From: Actinomyces wuliandei
Lineage (GTDB): Bacteria > Actinomycetota > Actinomycetes > Actinomycetales > Actinomycetaceae
Direction of reading: 5' to 3'
Length of the DNA: 64,000 bases
NCBI RefSeq assembly: GCF_004010955.1
Contig: NZ_CP025227.1
Span: 1,612,001-1,676,000 of the forward strand
Made by a program: the position numbers and the translations under genes. Below, one piece after another: positions 1 through 9,498 of the stretch (positions within the stretch are counted from its first letter, which is position 1; every line of letters starts with the position of its first letter). Under the pieces are notes generated by a model. That model had not been told where the DNA came from and made no database searches. It saw nothing but the letters and a program-made list of their open reading frames with translations.

Positions 1-1395
1 GAGCGCCTGGTCACGCGCCGCAGCCAGGGAGACCACCACGCTGACCAGGCTCTGCTCCGCCCCCTCCCGGGCCGTCCCCCGCTGTCCCTCCGGCGGCGGG
101 GCTGTGTCTGCCCCCTGAGGAGGCTCTCGCGTCGCCTCCTGGGAAACCTGGACAGGCGGGGAGGCAGCAGGCCAGGAGCCCTGGTCCGAGCCTGCTGCCG
201 CAGCTCCCGGTGGCGCCGCTGTCGCCGTGTCTCCCGCCCGGCTGGGCAGGTGGCCGCCCAGGGCACCACCCGGCCCCTGAAGAACCAGGACTGCTACCGC
301 AGCTGCTGCCACAGTAACCACGCACAGGAGGCGGGAGGTCCGCGCCACCGTCAGGACTCCCCCGCCCCGCCGGGAGGCACGGTGGCGGCCGCGTCCCCGG
401 GAGGCCCCGTGACCACGGCGAGGCCAGGGACCGCGACGCCCTGCACGTCCTGCGCGTCCTGAGGCGGGCAGCGGGTACCACCGGGGACGCCGCTGCCGCA
501 ACCGAGCTCCTACGACCCGTGTGGGTGTGTGGGCGGCCGCACGCAGTGACCCGGCTGCCAGGCGGGCGCTGTCGGGCAGGTCGATCCCCCGGGCCTGCCC
601 CAGCTGGGGTGAGCGGGCTGCGAGGTCGCGCGCACCGGGGCGGTCCTCAGGGAGGCTGCTGAGCGCGTCCGCCAGGAGCTGCTCCACGCGGCGCGCCCGA
701 TAACCAGCACCACCACTGGCGCCACCACCAGCACACTGTCGCATCAGGGCAGCCAGGGCATAGACGTCAGCAGTTGGTGTGGCGGGGCCACCTGAGCGCC
801 GTTCCGGTGCCGCGCAGTCTCCTGTGCCCGTCTCCATGACAGAGCCCAGGAGGTCGATAAGGACCGGGCGCCCCTCCGCCGTGACCACCACGTTGCCTGT
901 GGAGACGTCCCCGTGGGCGCAGCCGTGCTCGTGCAGGTGTGCCAGGGCTGACCCGAGCTCGTCGAGGAGCAGCGCGAGCTGGGGAGTCGGCAGCCTGCCC
1001 CGGGCGGCCAGGACGACGTCGAGGCTCACGCCGTCCACCAGGTCCACGGCGACGCCAACATGGTGGGACGGAAGGGCGACGACGTGACGTACCGCCACCA
1101 GCGCCCTGTGACGCAGGCTGCGCAGCCCAGCGAGCCTGCGCAGCAGCGCCGCGCCTCCAGCACCCTCCGGCAGGGGCAGGACCCGGAGGACCACGTCCCG
1201 CCCCTGCGGGTCCACACAGCGTCGTGGAGACGAGGCCCCAGCCCGTCCTCCCAGCACCGACCCGATGGTAAAGCCCTCTGCCGCCAGGGCCTGGAGGGCC
1301 TGGGCCGACGGGGGCTCCCCGCGCGGAGCACCCTCGACCCGGGCGCCCGTCCCACCAGCCGCCCGACGCCTTCTGGGGTTCCTGTCCCGTGTCAT
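1..1395 (-). CDS. Protein-kinase-like membrane protein, 3' end cut by window edge
   Basis: This reading frame stays open from an ATG at 1395 to the left edge, so the C terminus is missing. A GGAGG lies 9 nt upstream of this ATG; an ATG at 1404 abuts the GGAGG and is less likely. The N-terminal half looks like a Ser/Thr-kinase fold: a glycine-rich stretch (TIGSVLGGRAG), a catalytic loop HGDVSTGNVVV, a DFG-like position LIDLLGS, and ADVYALAALM as in kinase helix F. The loop reads HGD rather than HRD and the metal-site motif is DLLG rather than DFG, so activity is uncertain. After a basic linker there is one hydrophobic helix (SRLLCVVTVAAAAVAVLVL, near 346-280) followed by an Ala/Pro/Gly-rich segment, suggesting a cytoplasmic kinase-like domain with an outside tail. 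It is divergent from lipB. The substrate is unknown. Confidence 0.75.
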   Translation of the reverse strand, partial: MTRDRNPRRRRAAGGTGARVEGAPRGEPPSAQALQALAAEGFTIGSVLGGRAGASSPRRCVDPQGRDVVLRVLPLPEGAGGAALLRRLAGLRSLRHRALVAVRHVVALPSHHVGVAVDLVDGVSLDVVLAARGRLPTPQLALLLDELGSALAHLHEHGCAHGDVSTGNVVVTAEGRPVLIDLLGSVMETGTGDCAAPERRSGGPATPTADVYALAALMRQCAGGGASGGAGYRARRVEQLLADALSSLPEDRPGARDLAARSPQLGQARGIDLPDSARLAAGSLRAAAHTPTRVVGARLRQRRPRWYPLPASGRAGRAGRRGPWPRRGHGASRGRGRHRASRRGGGVLTVARTSRLLCVVTVAAAAVAVLVLQGPGGALGGHLPSRAGDTATAAPPGAAAAGSDQGSWPAASPPVQVSQEATREPPQGADTAPPPEGQRGTAREGAEQSLVSVVVSLAAARDQAL

Positions 1396-1498
1396 ACCCA
1401 GCATCCTCCACGCCCGGCCCCGCTGACGTCCACGCCGACCTGGCCCCCTGTGGATACCGCCCCGCACGCACGACTGCTGTGTGACATAGGCTGGGAGC

Positions 1499-2245
1499 GT
1501 GCAGCGCTGGGACGTCGACCTGGGGGGCAGGCTCGTGCCCTTCGAGGAGGGCTGGCGGCTGCAGCGAGCCGTGCACGCAGAGGTCGTGGACGGCACTCGC
1601 CCCAGCACCCTGCTGCTGATGGAGCACGAGGCCGTCTACACCGTAGGGAGGCGGGCCCGCTCCTGGGAACGGCCTCAGGACAGCCGCGTCGGGCCTGCCC
1701 AGGTGCCCGTGGTCGATGTGGACCGGGGGGGGAAGACCACCTGGCACGGTCCCGGCCAGCTGACGGTCTACCCGATCCTGCGCCTGGCCGCACCGATCGA
1801 CGTCATCAGGTACGTCCGCACCCTGGAGGAGGCGGTCATGCAGGTGTGCACCGGCCTGGGGATGACCACCCGCCAGGTCGAGGGGCGCACCGGGGTCTGG
1901 GTGCCGGGCGACCCGCAGGCGCGGGAGGCGGTACGGCGTGAGGACCGTAAGATCTGCGCCCTGGGGGTACGCGTGGCCCGGGGAGTGACGATGCACGGTA
2001 TCGGCCTCAACGTGAACCCGGACCTGGAGGCGTTCTCCCTGGAGCGTATCCTGCCCTGCGGGATCACGGACGCCGGGGTGACCTCAGTGAGCGCTGAGAC
2101 CGGTCGTCGGCTGCGGGCAGCAGACCTCGCCGACGCAGTCGCTCATGCCCTCGGCTCCCGCCTCCGCCCCCTGGTGGCAGACCCCACGTCCTGCTCTGTC
2201 CCCGGCGTAGGCCTGAGTGCCCGTCCCCCGGCTGCCAGGGAATAG
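1499..2245 (+). CDS. lipB: Octanoyl-[ACP]:protein N-octanoyltransferase
   Basis: LipB moves octanoate from acyl carrier protein to lipoyl domains (for example of pyruvate dehydrogenase and the glycine cleavage H protein), the first step of de novo lipoylation in the cytoplasm. The 248-residue product shows the family block [17 protein letters not shown] near residues 75-91, the conserved lysine in DRKICALGV near 150, and the catalytic cysteine in LPCGI near 187. The last 30 or so residues are a low-similarity tail. It starts with GTG. lipA follows 86 bp downstream on the same strand, so the two lipoylation enzymes are probably co-expressed, and aceE, a user of the pathway, lies in the same window. 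Confidence 0.95.
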   Translation: MQRWDVDLGGRLVPFEEGWRLQRAVHAEVVDGTRPSTLLLMEHEAVYTVGRRARSWERPQDSRVGPAQVPVVDVDRGGKTTWHGPGQLTVYPILRLAAPIDVIRYVRTLEEAVMQVCTGLGMTTRQVEGRTGVWVPGDPQAREAVRREDRKICALGVRVARGVTMHGIGLNVNPDLEAFSLERILPCGITDAGVTSVSAETGRRLRAADLADAVAHALGSRLRPLVADPTSCSVPGVGLSARPPAARE

Positions 2246-2331
2246 AATGGCGACGGCGTACCCCGCTGCTGCAGGCAGCGGCAGCAAGACGCAGCGGCAG
2301 ATGCCGAGGAGACACGGAAGGAGGACCTGCT

Positions 2332-3372
2332 GTGGCCAGCCCAGCCAACCCGGACGCCGTCGCCCCGGAGGGCCGTCGGCTGCTGCGTGTCGAGGCGCGC
2401 AACGCCAGGACCCCGATCGAGTCCAGGCCTGAGTGGCTCAGGACCAGGGCCGTGGTCTCGCAGACCTACCAGGACGTCCAGGGCCTGGTGCGGGAGAAGA
2501 ACCTGCACACGGTCTGCGCCGAGGCCAACTGCCCCAATATCTATGAGTGCTGGAACGACCGCGAGGCCACCTTCCTCGTCGGGGGCCAGATGTGCACCCG
2601 GCGCTGCGACTTCTGCGACATCGCCACAGGGCGCCCCAGCGCGTACGACGAGGACGAGCCGCGCCGGGTGGCTGCCTCGGTCCAGGAGATGGGTCTGCGC
2701 TACGCCACAGTCACCGGAGTCGCCCGGGACGACCGTCCTGACGGCGGGGCCTGGCTGTACGCAGAGACAGCCCGCCAGATCCACGCGACGTGCCCCGGCA
2801 CCGGCGTCGAGCTGCTGGTGCCGGACTTCCGGGGGAACCCGGACGCGCTGGCCGAGGTGTTCTCCTCCCAGCCGGAGGTGCTGGGCCACAACCTGGAGAC
2901 GGTACCCCGGATCTTCAAGCGCATCCGCCCCGCGTTCTCCTACCAGGGCAGCCTGGACGTCATCACGGCGGCCTCCGAGGCGGGGCTGGTGACCAAGTCC
3001 AACCTGATCCTGGGCATGGGAGAGACCCGTGAGGAGACTGAGGCGGCCATGCAGGCGCTGGTCGAGGCCCGCTGCGACATCCTCACGATCACCCAGTACA
3101 TGCGCCCTTCCACACTTCACCACCCGATCGACCGCTGGGTCAGGCCGCAGGAGTTCGTCGAGCTCAGCGAGCTGGCGGAGCAGATGGGCTTTGCCGCCGT
3201 CATGAGCGGGCCGATGGTGCGCTCCTCCTACCGGGCCGGCATGCTGTGGGGCCGGGCCATGGCCCGTCGCGGATGGCCAATTCCCCCCGCCCTGGCCGAC
3301 CTGGCCGAGCCCGTGACGGCCCACCAGGAGGCCTCACGGGTCGTGGCCCGCCAGCTTGCCACCGCCTCCTGA
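2332..3372 (+). CDS. lipA: Lipoyl synthase (radical SAM)
   Basis: LipA inserts two sulfurs into protein-bound octanoyl groups using two iron-sulfur clusters. Both clusters are visible: the auxiliary-cluster ligands C-x4-C-x5-C ([12 protein letters not shown], about residues 62-73) and the radical SAM triad C-x3-C-x2-C (CTRRCDFC, about 88-95). Near the C terminus the sequence MVRSSYRAG supplies the conserved Arg-Ser-Ser that ligates the auxiliary cluster. At 346 residues it is of usual length for actinobacteria. The GTG start at 2332 has GGAGG a few bases upstream. It follows lipB and precedes a DUF4191 gene, the common actinobacterial order. Confidence 0.96.
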   Translation: MASPANPDAVAPEGRRLLRVEARNARTPIESRPEWLRTRAVVSQTYQDVQGLVREKNLHTVCAEANCPNIYECWNDREATFLVGGQMCTRRCDFCDIATGRPSAYDEDEPRRVAASVQEMGLRYATVTGVARDDRPDGGAWLYAETARQIHATCPGTGVELLVPDFRGNPDALAEVFSSQPEVLGHNLETVPRIFKRIRPAFSYQGSLDVITAASEAGLVTKSNLILGMGETREETEAAMQALVEARCDILTITQYMRPSTLHHPIDRWVRPQEFVELSELAEQMGFAAVMSGPMVRSSYRAGMLWGRAMARRGWPIPPALADLAEPVTAHQEASRVVARQLATAS

Positions 3373-3532
3373 CCCCGGCTCCGCCCGGGTAGTCCCGTGT
3401 GCTCCCGGGGATCCTGGCCCCGACTGACGCCGGTCAGTCTCCTCTCGTAGCTCCCCTGCCTTTTCTGCTCCCTGTCCTCCTCCCCCTCGTCCGTGTTCAG
3501 CACAGACCTGTGCTGTCGTCTATGGTGAGGGA

Positions 3533-4255
3533 GTGAGCAGCGACCAGACCTCCCGGCCACGGCGGCTTCACCGAGTGAGGCGCGCCCTGCAGAACATCAG
3601 GGACTCCTACACGATCTCCCGGCGCACCTACCCCTGGGTGGGCTGGGCGATGCTCGGGGCCGCCGTCGTCCTCATCGGCCTGGCCGTGTGGGTGTCGGTG
3701 CTCAGCGGCCAGCCGCTGTGGTACTGGCTTCCCCTGGCGGTCCTCCTGTCCCTGACCGTCTGCATGGTCATCCTCTCCCTGACTGTGCGTCGCGCCTCCT
3801 ACACCCAGCTGGAGGGGACGCTGGGAGCCGCCAAGGCGGTCCTGGACCAGGCTGGCCGGGGCTGGTACGTCGAGTCGCAGCCGGTCGCCGTCTCACCGAG
3901 GACCATGGACCTGGTCTGGCGCATGGTGGGTCGCCCGGGCGTGGTCCTTGTCGCTGAAGGTGCTGTCTCCCACACCCGGCGCATGCTGGAGGAGGAGGAG
4001 CGAAAGATCCGCCGTGTCTTGTCAACCGTGCCGGTACACGTCATCCACGTGGGTACCGGTACCGGCCAGGTTCGTCTCACCGACCTCAGCCGGACCCTGC
4101 GTCGGCTGCCCACCAAGCCCACCCGGCTGACCGACAACGAGATCTCCCAGGTCTCCAAGCGTCTGGAGTCCCTGTCCAGCAAGGGGATGTCCATGCCCAG
4201 GGGCGTCGACCCCGGCAAGGTCCGTATCGACCGCAGGGCCCTGCGTGGACGCTGA
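3533..4255 (+). CDS. DUF4191 family membrane protein
   Basis: A 240-residue protein with a basic N terminus, two adjacent transmembrane helices (about residues 35-57 and 62-84, joined by a very short turn) and a soluble C-terminal part of about 150 residues that begins after VRRASYTQLEG. This plan and its place between lipA and glnA match the actinobacterial DUF4191 family, whose biochemical role is unknown. The C-terminal part is rich in Arg/Lys and probably cytoplasmic. GTG is the likely start; there is no strong ribosome binding site. The 160 bp before it hold no gene. Confidence 0.88.
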   Translation: MSSDQTSRPRRLHRVRRALQNIRDSYTISRRTYPWVGWAMLGAAVVLIGLAVWVSVLSGQPLWYWLPLAVLLSLTVCMVILSLTVRRASYTQLEGTLGAAKAVLDQAGRGWYVESQPVAVSPRTMDLVWRMVGRPGVVLVAEGAVSHTRRMLEEEERKIRRVLSTVPVHVIHVGTGTGQVRLTDLSRTLRRLPTKPTRLTDNEISQVSKRLESLSSKGMSMPRGVDPGKVRIDRRALRGR

Positions 4256-4364
4256 AACACCGAGGCAACACTGCTGGCACGCCCGTGACACGGTGGCACC
4301 CTACCGTCTCCCCGGTCGCTCGACCTGTGCCACAGGCTCGTGAGAGCCCCAGCCTGGAGGAAGA

Positions 4365-5789
4365 ATGTTCAAGGACGCATCAGAGGCCCTGGCCTTCATC
4401 GACAAGGAGAAGGTCGCTCTTGTCGACGTCCGCTTCTGCGACCTTCCGGGTGTGATGCAACACTTCACCATCCCCGTCTCCGCCTTCAGGGAGGAGGCCC
4501 TGACCACGGGCCTCATGTTTGACGGCTCCTCCATCCGGGGGTTCCAGGCTATCCATGAGTCGGACATGAAGCTTGTCCCGGACGTCGCCACCGCCTTTCT
4601 CGACCCCTTCCGCGCAGAGAAGACCCTGGTCATCAACTTCTCCATCGTCGACCCCTTCACTGATGAGGTCTACTCCCGCGACCCGAGGTCCATCGCCGCC
4701 AAGGCGGAGGACTACCTGCGCTCGACCGGAATCGCCGACACCTGCTACATCGGTGCGGAGGCTGAGTTCTACCTGTTCGACTCCATCGAGTACGAGTCCA
4801 CACCCGCCCAGTCACGCTACTCCATCGACTCGGCGGAGGCTGCCTGGAACTCCGGCCGCCAGGAGGAAGGCGGTAACCAGGGCTACAAGACCCGCTTCAA
4901 GAGCGGCTACTTTCCCGTCTCGCCCAACGACCAGATGGCCGACCTGCGCGACGCCATGGTGCGCACCTGCATCAAGGCGGGACTGGACATTGAGCGCGCC
5001 CACCACGAGGTCGGGACCGCCGGGCAGCAGGAGATCAACTACCGGTTCAGCTCGCTGCTGGCCGCTGGCGACGACATGATGAAGTTCAAGTACATCATCA
5101 AGAACGTCGCATGGCAGGCGGGACGGACCGCGACCTTTATGCCCAAGCCCATCTTCGGGGACAACGGCTCGGGAATGCACACACACCACTCGTTGTGGAA
5201 GGACGGCCGCCCCCTGTTCTACGACGAGCGAGGGTACGGCCAGCTGTCGGACCTGGCCCGCTGGTACATCGGAGGCATCCTGGCCCACGCCCCCTCCCTG
5301 CTGGCCTTCACCAACCCCTCTGTCAACTCCTTCCACCGCCTGGTCCCGGGATTCGAGGCCCCGGTGAACCTGGTGTACTCCGCCCGCAACCGCTCTGCGT
5401 GCATCCGTGTCCCGGTCACTGGATCCTCCCCCAGGGCCAAGCGTGTGGAGTACCGTGTCCCCGACCCCTCCTCCAATCCCTACCTCTGCTTCGCCGCCGT
5501 GCTCATGGCCGGAATTGACGGCATCCGTAACCGGACCGAGCCGCAGGCTCCCATTGACAAGGACCTCTACGAGCTGGCGCCCGAGGACTACCACGACATC
5601 GCCAAGCTCCCCGTGTCCCTCGACCTGGCCTTGGAGGCCCTGGAGCAGGACCACGACTACCTCACCGAGGGCGACGTCTTCACCCCCGACCTCATTGAGA
5701 CGTGGATCGACTACAAGCGGGCCTACGAGATCGAGCCGCTGCGCCTGCGTCCCCACCCCTACGAGTTCGAGCTCTACTACGATCTGTGA
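4365..5789 (+). CDS. glnA: Glutamine synthetase type I (GlnA1, adenylylation-regulated)
   Basis: It makes glutamine from glutamate, ammonia and ATP as a dodecamer in the cytoplasm. The 474-residue length and the sequence fit the GSI-beta class: [10 protein letters not shown] near residue 47, the ATP-site segment around [19 protein letters not shown], and NRSACIRVP. The adenylylation tyrosine is in KDLYELAPE, about Y402. The partner adenylyltransferase gene glnE lies at 9499-13347. The start is set by GGAGG 4 nt before the ATG. A second, shorter glutamine synthetase in this window (13419-14750) lacks the equivalent tyrosine, so only this one should be under GlnE control. Confidence 0.97.
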   Translation: MFKDASEALAFIDKEKVALVDVRFCDLPGVMQHFTIPVSAFREEALTTGLMFDGSSIRGFQAIHESDMKLVPDVATAFLDPFRAEKTLVINFSIVDPFTDEVYSRDPRSIAAKAEDYLRSTGIADTCYIGAEAEFYLFDSIEYESTPAQSRYSIDSAEAAWNSGRQEEGGNQGYKTRFKSGYFPVSPNDQMADLRDAMVRTCIKAGLDIERAHHEVGTAGQQEINYRFSSLLAAGDDMMKFKYIIKNVAWQAGRTATFMPKPIFGDNGSGMHTHHSLWKDGRPLFYDERGYGQLSDLARWYIGGILAHAPSLLAFTNPSVNSFHRLVPGFEAPVNLVYSARNRSACIRVPVTGSSPRAKRVEYRVPDPSSNPYLCFAAVLMAGIDGIRNRTEPQAPIDKDLYELAPEDYHDIAKLPVSLDLALEALEQDHDYLTEGDVFTPDLIETWIDYKRAYEIEPLRLRPHPYEFELYYDL

Positions 5790-5896
5790 GCGCGGGCACC
5801 ACCGGCTCGCCGGGATCTCAGGCTCATACTTATGCTAAATAGTGGATACTGTTTCCGACCACCACGACGAGCCACCATGCCGAGGAGGAAACCTGC

Positions 5897-6814
5897 ATGA
5901 CGACCCGCCGCCTGCTGCTCATGGCAGCCATCGCCTGCCTAGTCCTGGGCGGGTGCACCCACGCAGCCGACTGGCGGGCCGACTCCTCGGTGCCCTCTAC
6001 CAGGACCTACGACGTCTCAGGGATCCAGGTGCAGCCTGAGATCACGGCTCTTCTGCCCGAGGAGGTCCTTGCGGACGGAGTGCTCGACGTGGCAGCCTCC
6101 ACCGACTACGCCCCGGCCGAGTTCCTCGACACCCAGGGCAGCCCCGTCGGATACGACGTCGATCTCTCCCGGGCGGTCGCGGCCGTGCTTGGAGTCAGCT
6201 CCCAGACCCACACGGCTGAGTTCGACTCCATCATCGCTGCTGTCGGCTCCAAGTACGACGTCGGCATCTCCTCCTTCACCATCACCTCGGCCCGCACCCT
6301 GGAGGTGGACATGCTCGCCTACATCAACGTGGGCTCACGCTTCAACGTGGCTGCGGGCAACCCCGAGGGCATCGACGTCTCCGACCACCTGAACCTGTGC
6401 GGCTACACGGTCGGGGTCCAGGTGGGCACTGCCCAGGAGACCACCATGAACGAGCTCGCGCAGTCCTGCCGGGACGCCGACCGCCCGGCGCTGTCGGTGC
6501 GAGCCTATTCCACACAGTCGGAGGCAGCCACAAGCCTGGCTAGCAACGTCGTCGACGCCATGTACTCCGACTCCACCGTCGCCGACTACGCCGTGGAGCT
6601 GACCGCCGGGGCGGTCCAGACCCTGGGGGAGGTCGAGGACGCCCTGCCGCAGGGCATCGTCATCTCCAAGGCCGACCCGCAGCTGGCTGCCGCCCTCCAG
6701 GCGGCTGTCCAGCACCTCATGGACGAGGGTGTCTGGGAGGAGATCCTGGCTGGCTGGGGCATTGAGGACGCGGCCCTGGACACCGCTGCTCTCAACCCTG
6801 CGGTAGAAGGCTGA
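5897..6814 (+). CDS. Amino acid ABC transporter substrate-binding lipoprotein
   Basis: A solute-binding protein of the polar amino acid family (SBP type 3). The signal peptide ends in a lipobox LVLGGC with the lipidated cysteine at residue 20, so it is anchored outside the membrane. The mature part shows the family features PVGYDVDLSRAVAAVLG and, in the second lobe, YTVGVQVGTAQE. Length 305. It is the first gene of a three-gene unit with a permease (starting 10 nt after it) and an ATPase. GAGGAGG lies just upstream of the ATG. Next to glnA a glutamine or glutamate ligand would make sense, but the sequence alone does not fix the substrate. Confidence 0.92.
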   Translation: MTTRRLLLMAAIACLVLGGCTHAADWRADSSVPSTRTYDVSGIQVQPEITALLPEEVLADGVLDVAASTDYAPAEFLDTQGSPVGYDVDLSRAVAAVLGVSSQTHTAEFDSIIAAVGSKYDVGISSFTITSARTLEVDMLAYINVGSRFNVAAGNPEGIDVSDHLNLCGYTVGVQVGTAQETTMNELAQSCRDADRPALSVRAYSTQSEAATSLASNVVDAMYSDSTVADYAVELTAGAVQTLGEVEDALPQGIVISKADPQLAAALQAAVQHLMDEGVWEEILAGWGIEDAALDTAALNPAVEG

Positions 6815-6823
6815 GACTGAGAC

Positions 6824-7837
6824 ATGGCACAACCAGAGACCACCTCGACACGCCCCCGGGCAGGGAGCCAGGTAGACATGAACGACCGCACCGGTTCCAG
6901 CCCGGTCAGGCTCAACGACGTCAAGCCGGTACCGCGCCCCGGAACCTGGCTCAGCGCCGCCGTGGTCCTGGTGCTGGGAGCCATGCTGGTGCACGGCCTG
7001 GTCACCAACGAGAGGTTCCACTGGGACACGGTGTGGTTCTTCTTCCGCGAGGTCCGTGTCGTGCAGGCCGTGGGCTGGACCCTTCTGCTGACGTTCCTGG
7101 CCATGACGATCGGAATCGTCCTGGCCGTGACCACGGCGGTCATGCGCCGCTCAGACAACCCGGTCCTGCGCTGGGTGGCACTGGCCTACCTGTGGTTCTT
7201 CCGCGGGACCCCGATCTACACCCAGCTGGTGTTCTGGGGGGCGCTCTCGGCCCTCTACCAGTACCTCAGCCTAGGAGTCCCCTTCGGTCCCGAGCTGCTG
7301 ACCTTCAGGACGACCTCAGTCTTTACCCCTTTCGTGGCAGCCGTCGTCGGCCTGGGGATCAACGAGGGGGCCTACCTCTCCGAGATCGTGCGCTCGGGGC
7401 TCAACTCGGTGGACAGGGGACAGAGCGAGGCCGCAGGTGCCCTGGGCATGTCCCAGTCCCAGATCCTGCGCCGCATCGTCCTGCCCCAGGCCATGCGCGT
7501 CATCGTGCCTCCTACCGGCAATGAGACGATCTCCATGCTCAAGACGACCTCCCTGGTCCTGGCCGTGCCCTTCACCCTGGACCTCACCTTCGTGACGAAC
7601 TCCTACGCCTCCATGACCTACCAGACGATCCCGCTGCTCATCGTCGCTGCCCTGTGGTACATCATCATCACCTCGCTTCTCATGGTCGGCCAGCACTTCA
7701 TTGAGCGCTACTACGGGAGGGGCTTCGACAACAGCTCTCCCCCCCGGGGAGCCGACCGCCGCTCCCTGTCCGCCCGCCAGCAGGCGATCCTGGACGCCCA
7801 CACCACGACCGACCGAGTCACGGAGGTCAGCCCATGA
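6824..7837 (+). CDS. Amino acid ABC transporter permease (HisM/GlnP type)
   Basis: An integral membrane subunit with an N-terminal hydrophilic stretch of about 40 residues followed by hydrophobic segments. The EAA-loop that docks the ATPase is visible as [34 protein letters not shown] is typical of polar amino acid permeases (the RGTP motif). At 337 residues it is long for the family because of N- and C-terminal extensions. Only one permease gene is present, so a homodimer is likely. The next gene overlaps by 4 bp (ATGA), indicating translational coupling. Confidence 0.93.
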   Translation: MAQPETTSTRPRAGSQVDMNDRTGSSPVRLNDVKPVPRPGTWLSAAVVLVLGAMLVHGLVTNERFHWDTVWFFFREVRVVQAVGWTLLLTFLAMTIGIVLAVTTAVMRRSDNPVLRWVALAYLWFFRGTPIYTQLVFWGALSALYQYLSLGVPFGPELLTFRTTSVFTPFVAAVVGLGINEGAYLSEIVRSGLNSVDRGQSEAAGALGMSQSQILRRIVLPQAMRVIVPPTGNETISMLKTTSLVLAVPFTLDLTFVTNSYASMTYQTIPLLIVAALWYIIITSLLMVGQHFIERYYGRGFDNSSPPRGADRRSLSARQQAILDAHTTTDRVTEVSP

Positions 7838-8706
7838 CCGCGCCCGACCCCACGCACCTGGCCTCCTCTGCCGATCCGGGCGCCGTGCAGGCGGATCCGA
7901 CGCAGGAGGCGCCAGCAGCGGGCAGGAAGCCAGTGACACCGAAGGTGGAGATCACCGGCCTGCACAAGTTCTTCGGCGAGCTGCACGTGCTGCGCGGTGT
8001 GGACCTGACCGTGGAGCCGGGTTCCGTCACCGTCCTCGTCGGCCCCTCAGGCTCGGGAAAGTCCACGCTGCTGCGCTGCATCAACGAGCTGGAGCAGATC
8101 GACGCCGGGCGCGTCAGGGTCGACGGTGAGCTCATGGGCATGCGCGAGGTGGTCAGGAACGGCCGGGTACGGCTCCACGCCCTGCCGGACCGGGTCCGGG
8201 CCGCCCAGCGCGCCAGGATCGGCATGGTCTTCCAACGGTTCAACCTGTTCCCCCACATGACGGCACTGGGCAACGTCATGGAGGCACCGGTCCACGTCAG
8301 GAAGCTCCCCAGGGCACAGGCCCGGCAGCGTGGGATCGAGCTCCTGGAGCGCGTAGGCCTGGCCGACCGCGTCGACCACTATCCCGCCCAGCTCTCCGGT
8401 GGCCAGCAGCAGCGGGTGGCTATCGCCCGTGCCCTGGCTATGGACCCTGAGCTGATGCTCTTCGACGAGCCGACCTCGGCCCTGGACCCCGAGCTCGTCG
8501 GTGAGGTCCTCGCCGTGATGAAGGACCTGGCTCGCTCAGGGATGACAATGGTGGTCGTCACGCACGAGATGAACTTCGCCCGGGAGGTCGGCGACCAGCT
8601 GGTCTTCATGGACAGCGGGGTCGTCTGCGAGTCCGGCCCTCCGGCACAAGTGCTGGACACTCCTCAGGCGCAGCGGACACAGGCCTTCCTGTCCGCAGTA
8701 CTGTGA
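7834..8706 (+). CDS. Amino acid ABC transporter ATP-binding protein (GlnQ type)
   Basis: It powers import with the preceding permease. The Walker A GPSGSGKS is at about residues 70-77, the signature LSGGQQQR near 187 and the Walker B with catalytic Glu ([14 protein letters not shown]) near 208. The H-loop is in VTHEMNF. The first 30 residues are a low-complexity extension before [10 protein letters not shown]. There is an unusual insert of about 18 residues ([18 protein letters not shown]) after VDGELMG compared with compact GlnQ proteins; longer versions of this loop occur in related His/Arg transporter ATPases. The gene overlaps the permease by 4 bp. Confidence 0.95.
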   Translation: MTAPDPTHLASSADPGAVQADPTQEAPAAGRKPVTPKVEITGLHKFFGELHVLRGVDLTVEPGSVTVLVGPSGSGKSTLLRCINELEQIDAGRVRVDGELMGMREVVRNGRVRLHALPDRVRAAQRARIGMVFQRFNLFPHMTALGNVMEAPVHVRKLPRAQARQRGIELLERVGLADRVDHYPAQLSGGQQQRVAIARALAMDPELMLFDEPTSALDPELVGEVLAVMKDLARSGMTMVVVTHEMNFAREVGDQLVFMDSGVVCESGPPAQVLDTPQAQRTQAFLSAVL

Positions 8707-8726
8707 CGAGGTACGTTGAGGCGTTT

Positions 8727-8751
8727 GTGACGAGCACGCGAGTGCTGTCAC
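8727..8751. terminator. Hairpin after the amino acid ABC operon
   Basis: Two 5-bp helices (GTGAC/GTCAC and AGCAC/GTGCT) separated by a single bulged G form a hairpin closed by a GCGA tetraloop, followed by a T-rich stretch (TGCTTGTCATT). It sits between the convergent ATPase gene and the phosphatase gene, where a shared terminator is expected. Confidence 0.5.
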
Positions 8752-8804
8752 TGCTTGTCATTGCTCCGGGACGCCCGGCGCCTCCCTGACCGACGGCCTG
8801 CCGC

Positions 8805-9452
8805 TCATGCCTCCTCGGCCCGCCACTGGCCGTCATTCCAGCTCACAAGCCGCCACCCCTGCTGCGGGCTACCCTCGACGACGCTCAACGCCGTGTTGTC
8901 CATGGGAGTGGCGGCGATCCAGGCTGGGTCCACTCCCGCCGCCTGGCTGGCAACCAGGGCCACCCACAGGCGCAGGACGGTCCCGTGAGCAACCAGAAGC
9001 GCCGTTGCTTCCTGCGGTGTCTGCGCCGCGACCTCCGCGACAACGGTATCGAAGCGGGCGAAGGTGTCAGCACCGTCCTCGGGGGACCCGGGAACACGGG
9101 CAGCAGTACGTCCCACCATCCACGAGCGGGTCGTGTCCTTGTAGCAGCGCATCGACCGCACGTCAGTGCGCATCTCCAGGTCACCAGCCAGGACCTCCCG
9201 CAGGCCGCTGCGGACCTGGGCCTCCAGGCCCGTCGCCTCCTCCACTGGGGCCACGGTCTGACGTGCCCGCAGGATTGGAGACACCCACAACGTGGTGATC
9301 CTGGCCAGCCACCCGGCCTCCTCCAGCCTCCTGGGCAGGTCGGCAGCCTGCACCAGGCCCACGTCGTCCAGCGGGTTGCCGGGAAACCCCGTGTCCAGGG
9401 CGTTCATGACATTGCCGATCGTACGACCGTGGCGGACAAGAAGAAGGTTCAC
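8805..9452 (-). CDS. Histidine phosphatase family protein
   Basis: The protein begins (GTG at 9452) with NLLLVRHGRT, the phosphohistidine motif of the phosphoglycerate-mutase-like superfamily; the second catalytic histidine is in LLVAHGTVLR. Length 215 residues. An open frame continues upstream of this GTG, but the RHG motif must lie near the N terminus, which fixes the start. It lies 46 bp downstream of glnE on the same strand, so it may be the last gene of the glnA2-glnE transcript. The substrate cannot be told from sequence. A second family member is at 15909-16676. Confidence 0.88.
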   Translation of the reverse strand: MNLLLVRHGRTIGNVMNALDTGFPGNPLDDVGLVQAADLPRRLEEAGWLARITTLWVSPILRARQTVAPVEEATGLEAQVRSGLREVLAGDLEMRTDVRSMRCYKDTTRSWMVGRTAARVPGSPEDGADTFARFDTVVAEVAAQTPQEATALLVAHGTVLRLWVALVASQAAGVDPAWIAATPMDNTALSVVEGSPQQGWRLVSWNDGQWRAEEA

Positions 9453-9498
9453 GGGCCAAGTCTGCCAGCTCTGGCCAGGCCATGAGGTGCCGACAGCC

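Noticed and set aside
2143..3324. 393-codon minus-strand frame opposite lipA
   Set aside because: lipA on the plus strand has both iron-sulfur motifs; the opposite frame has no recognisable domain.
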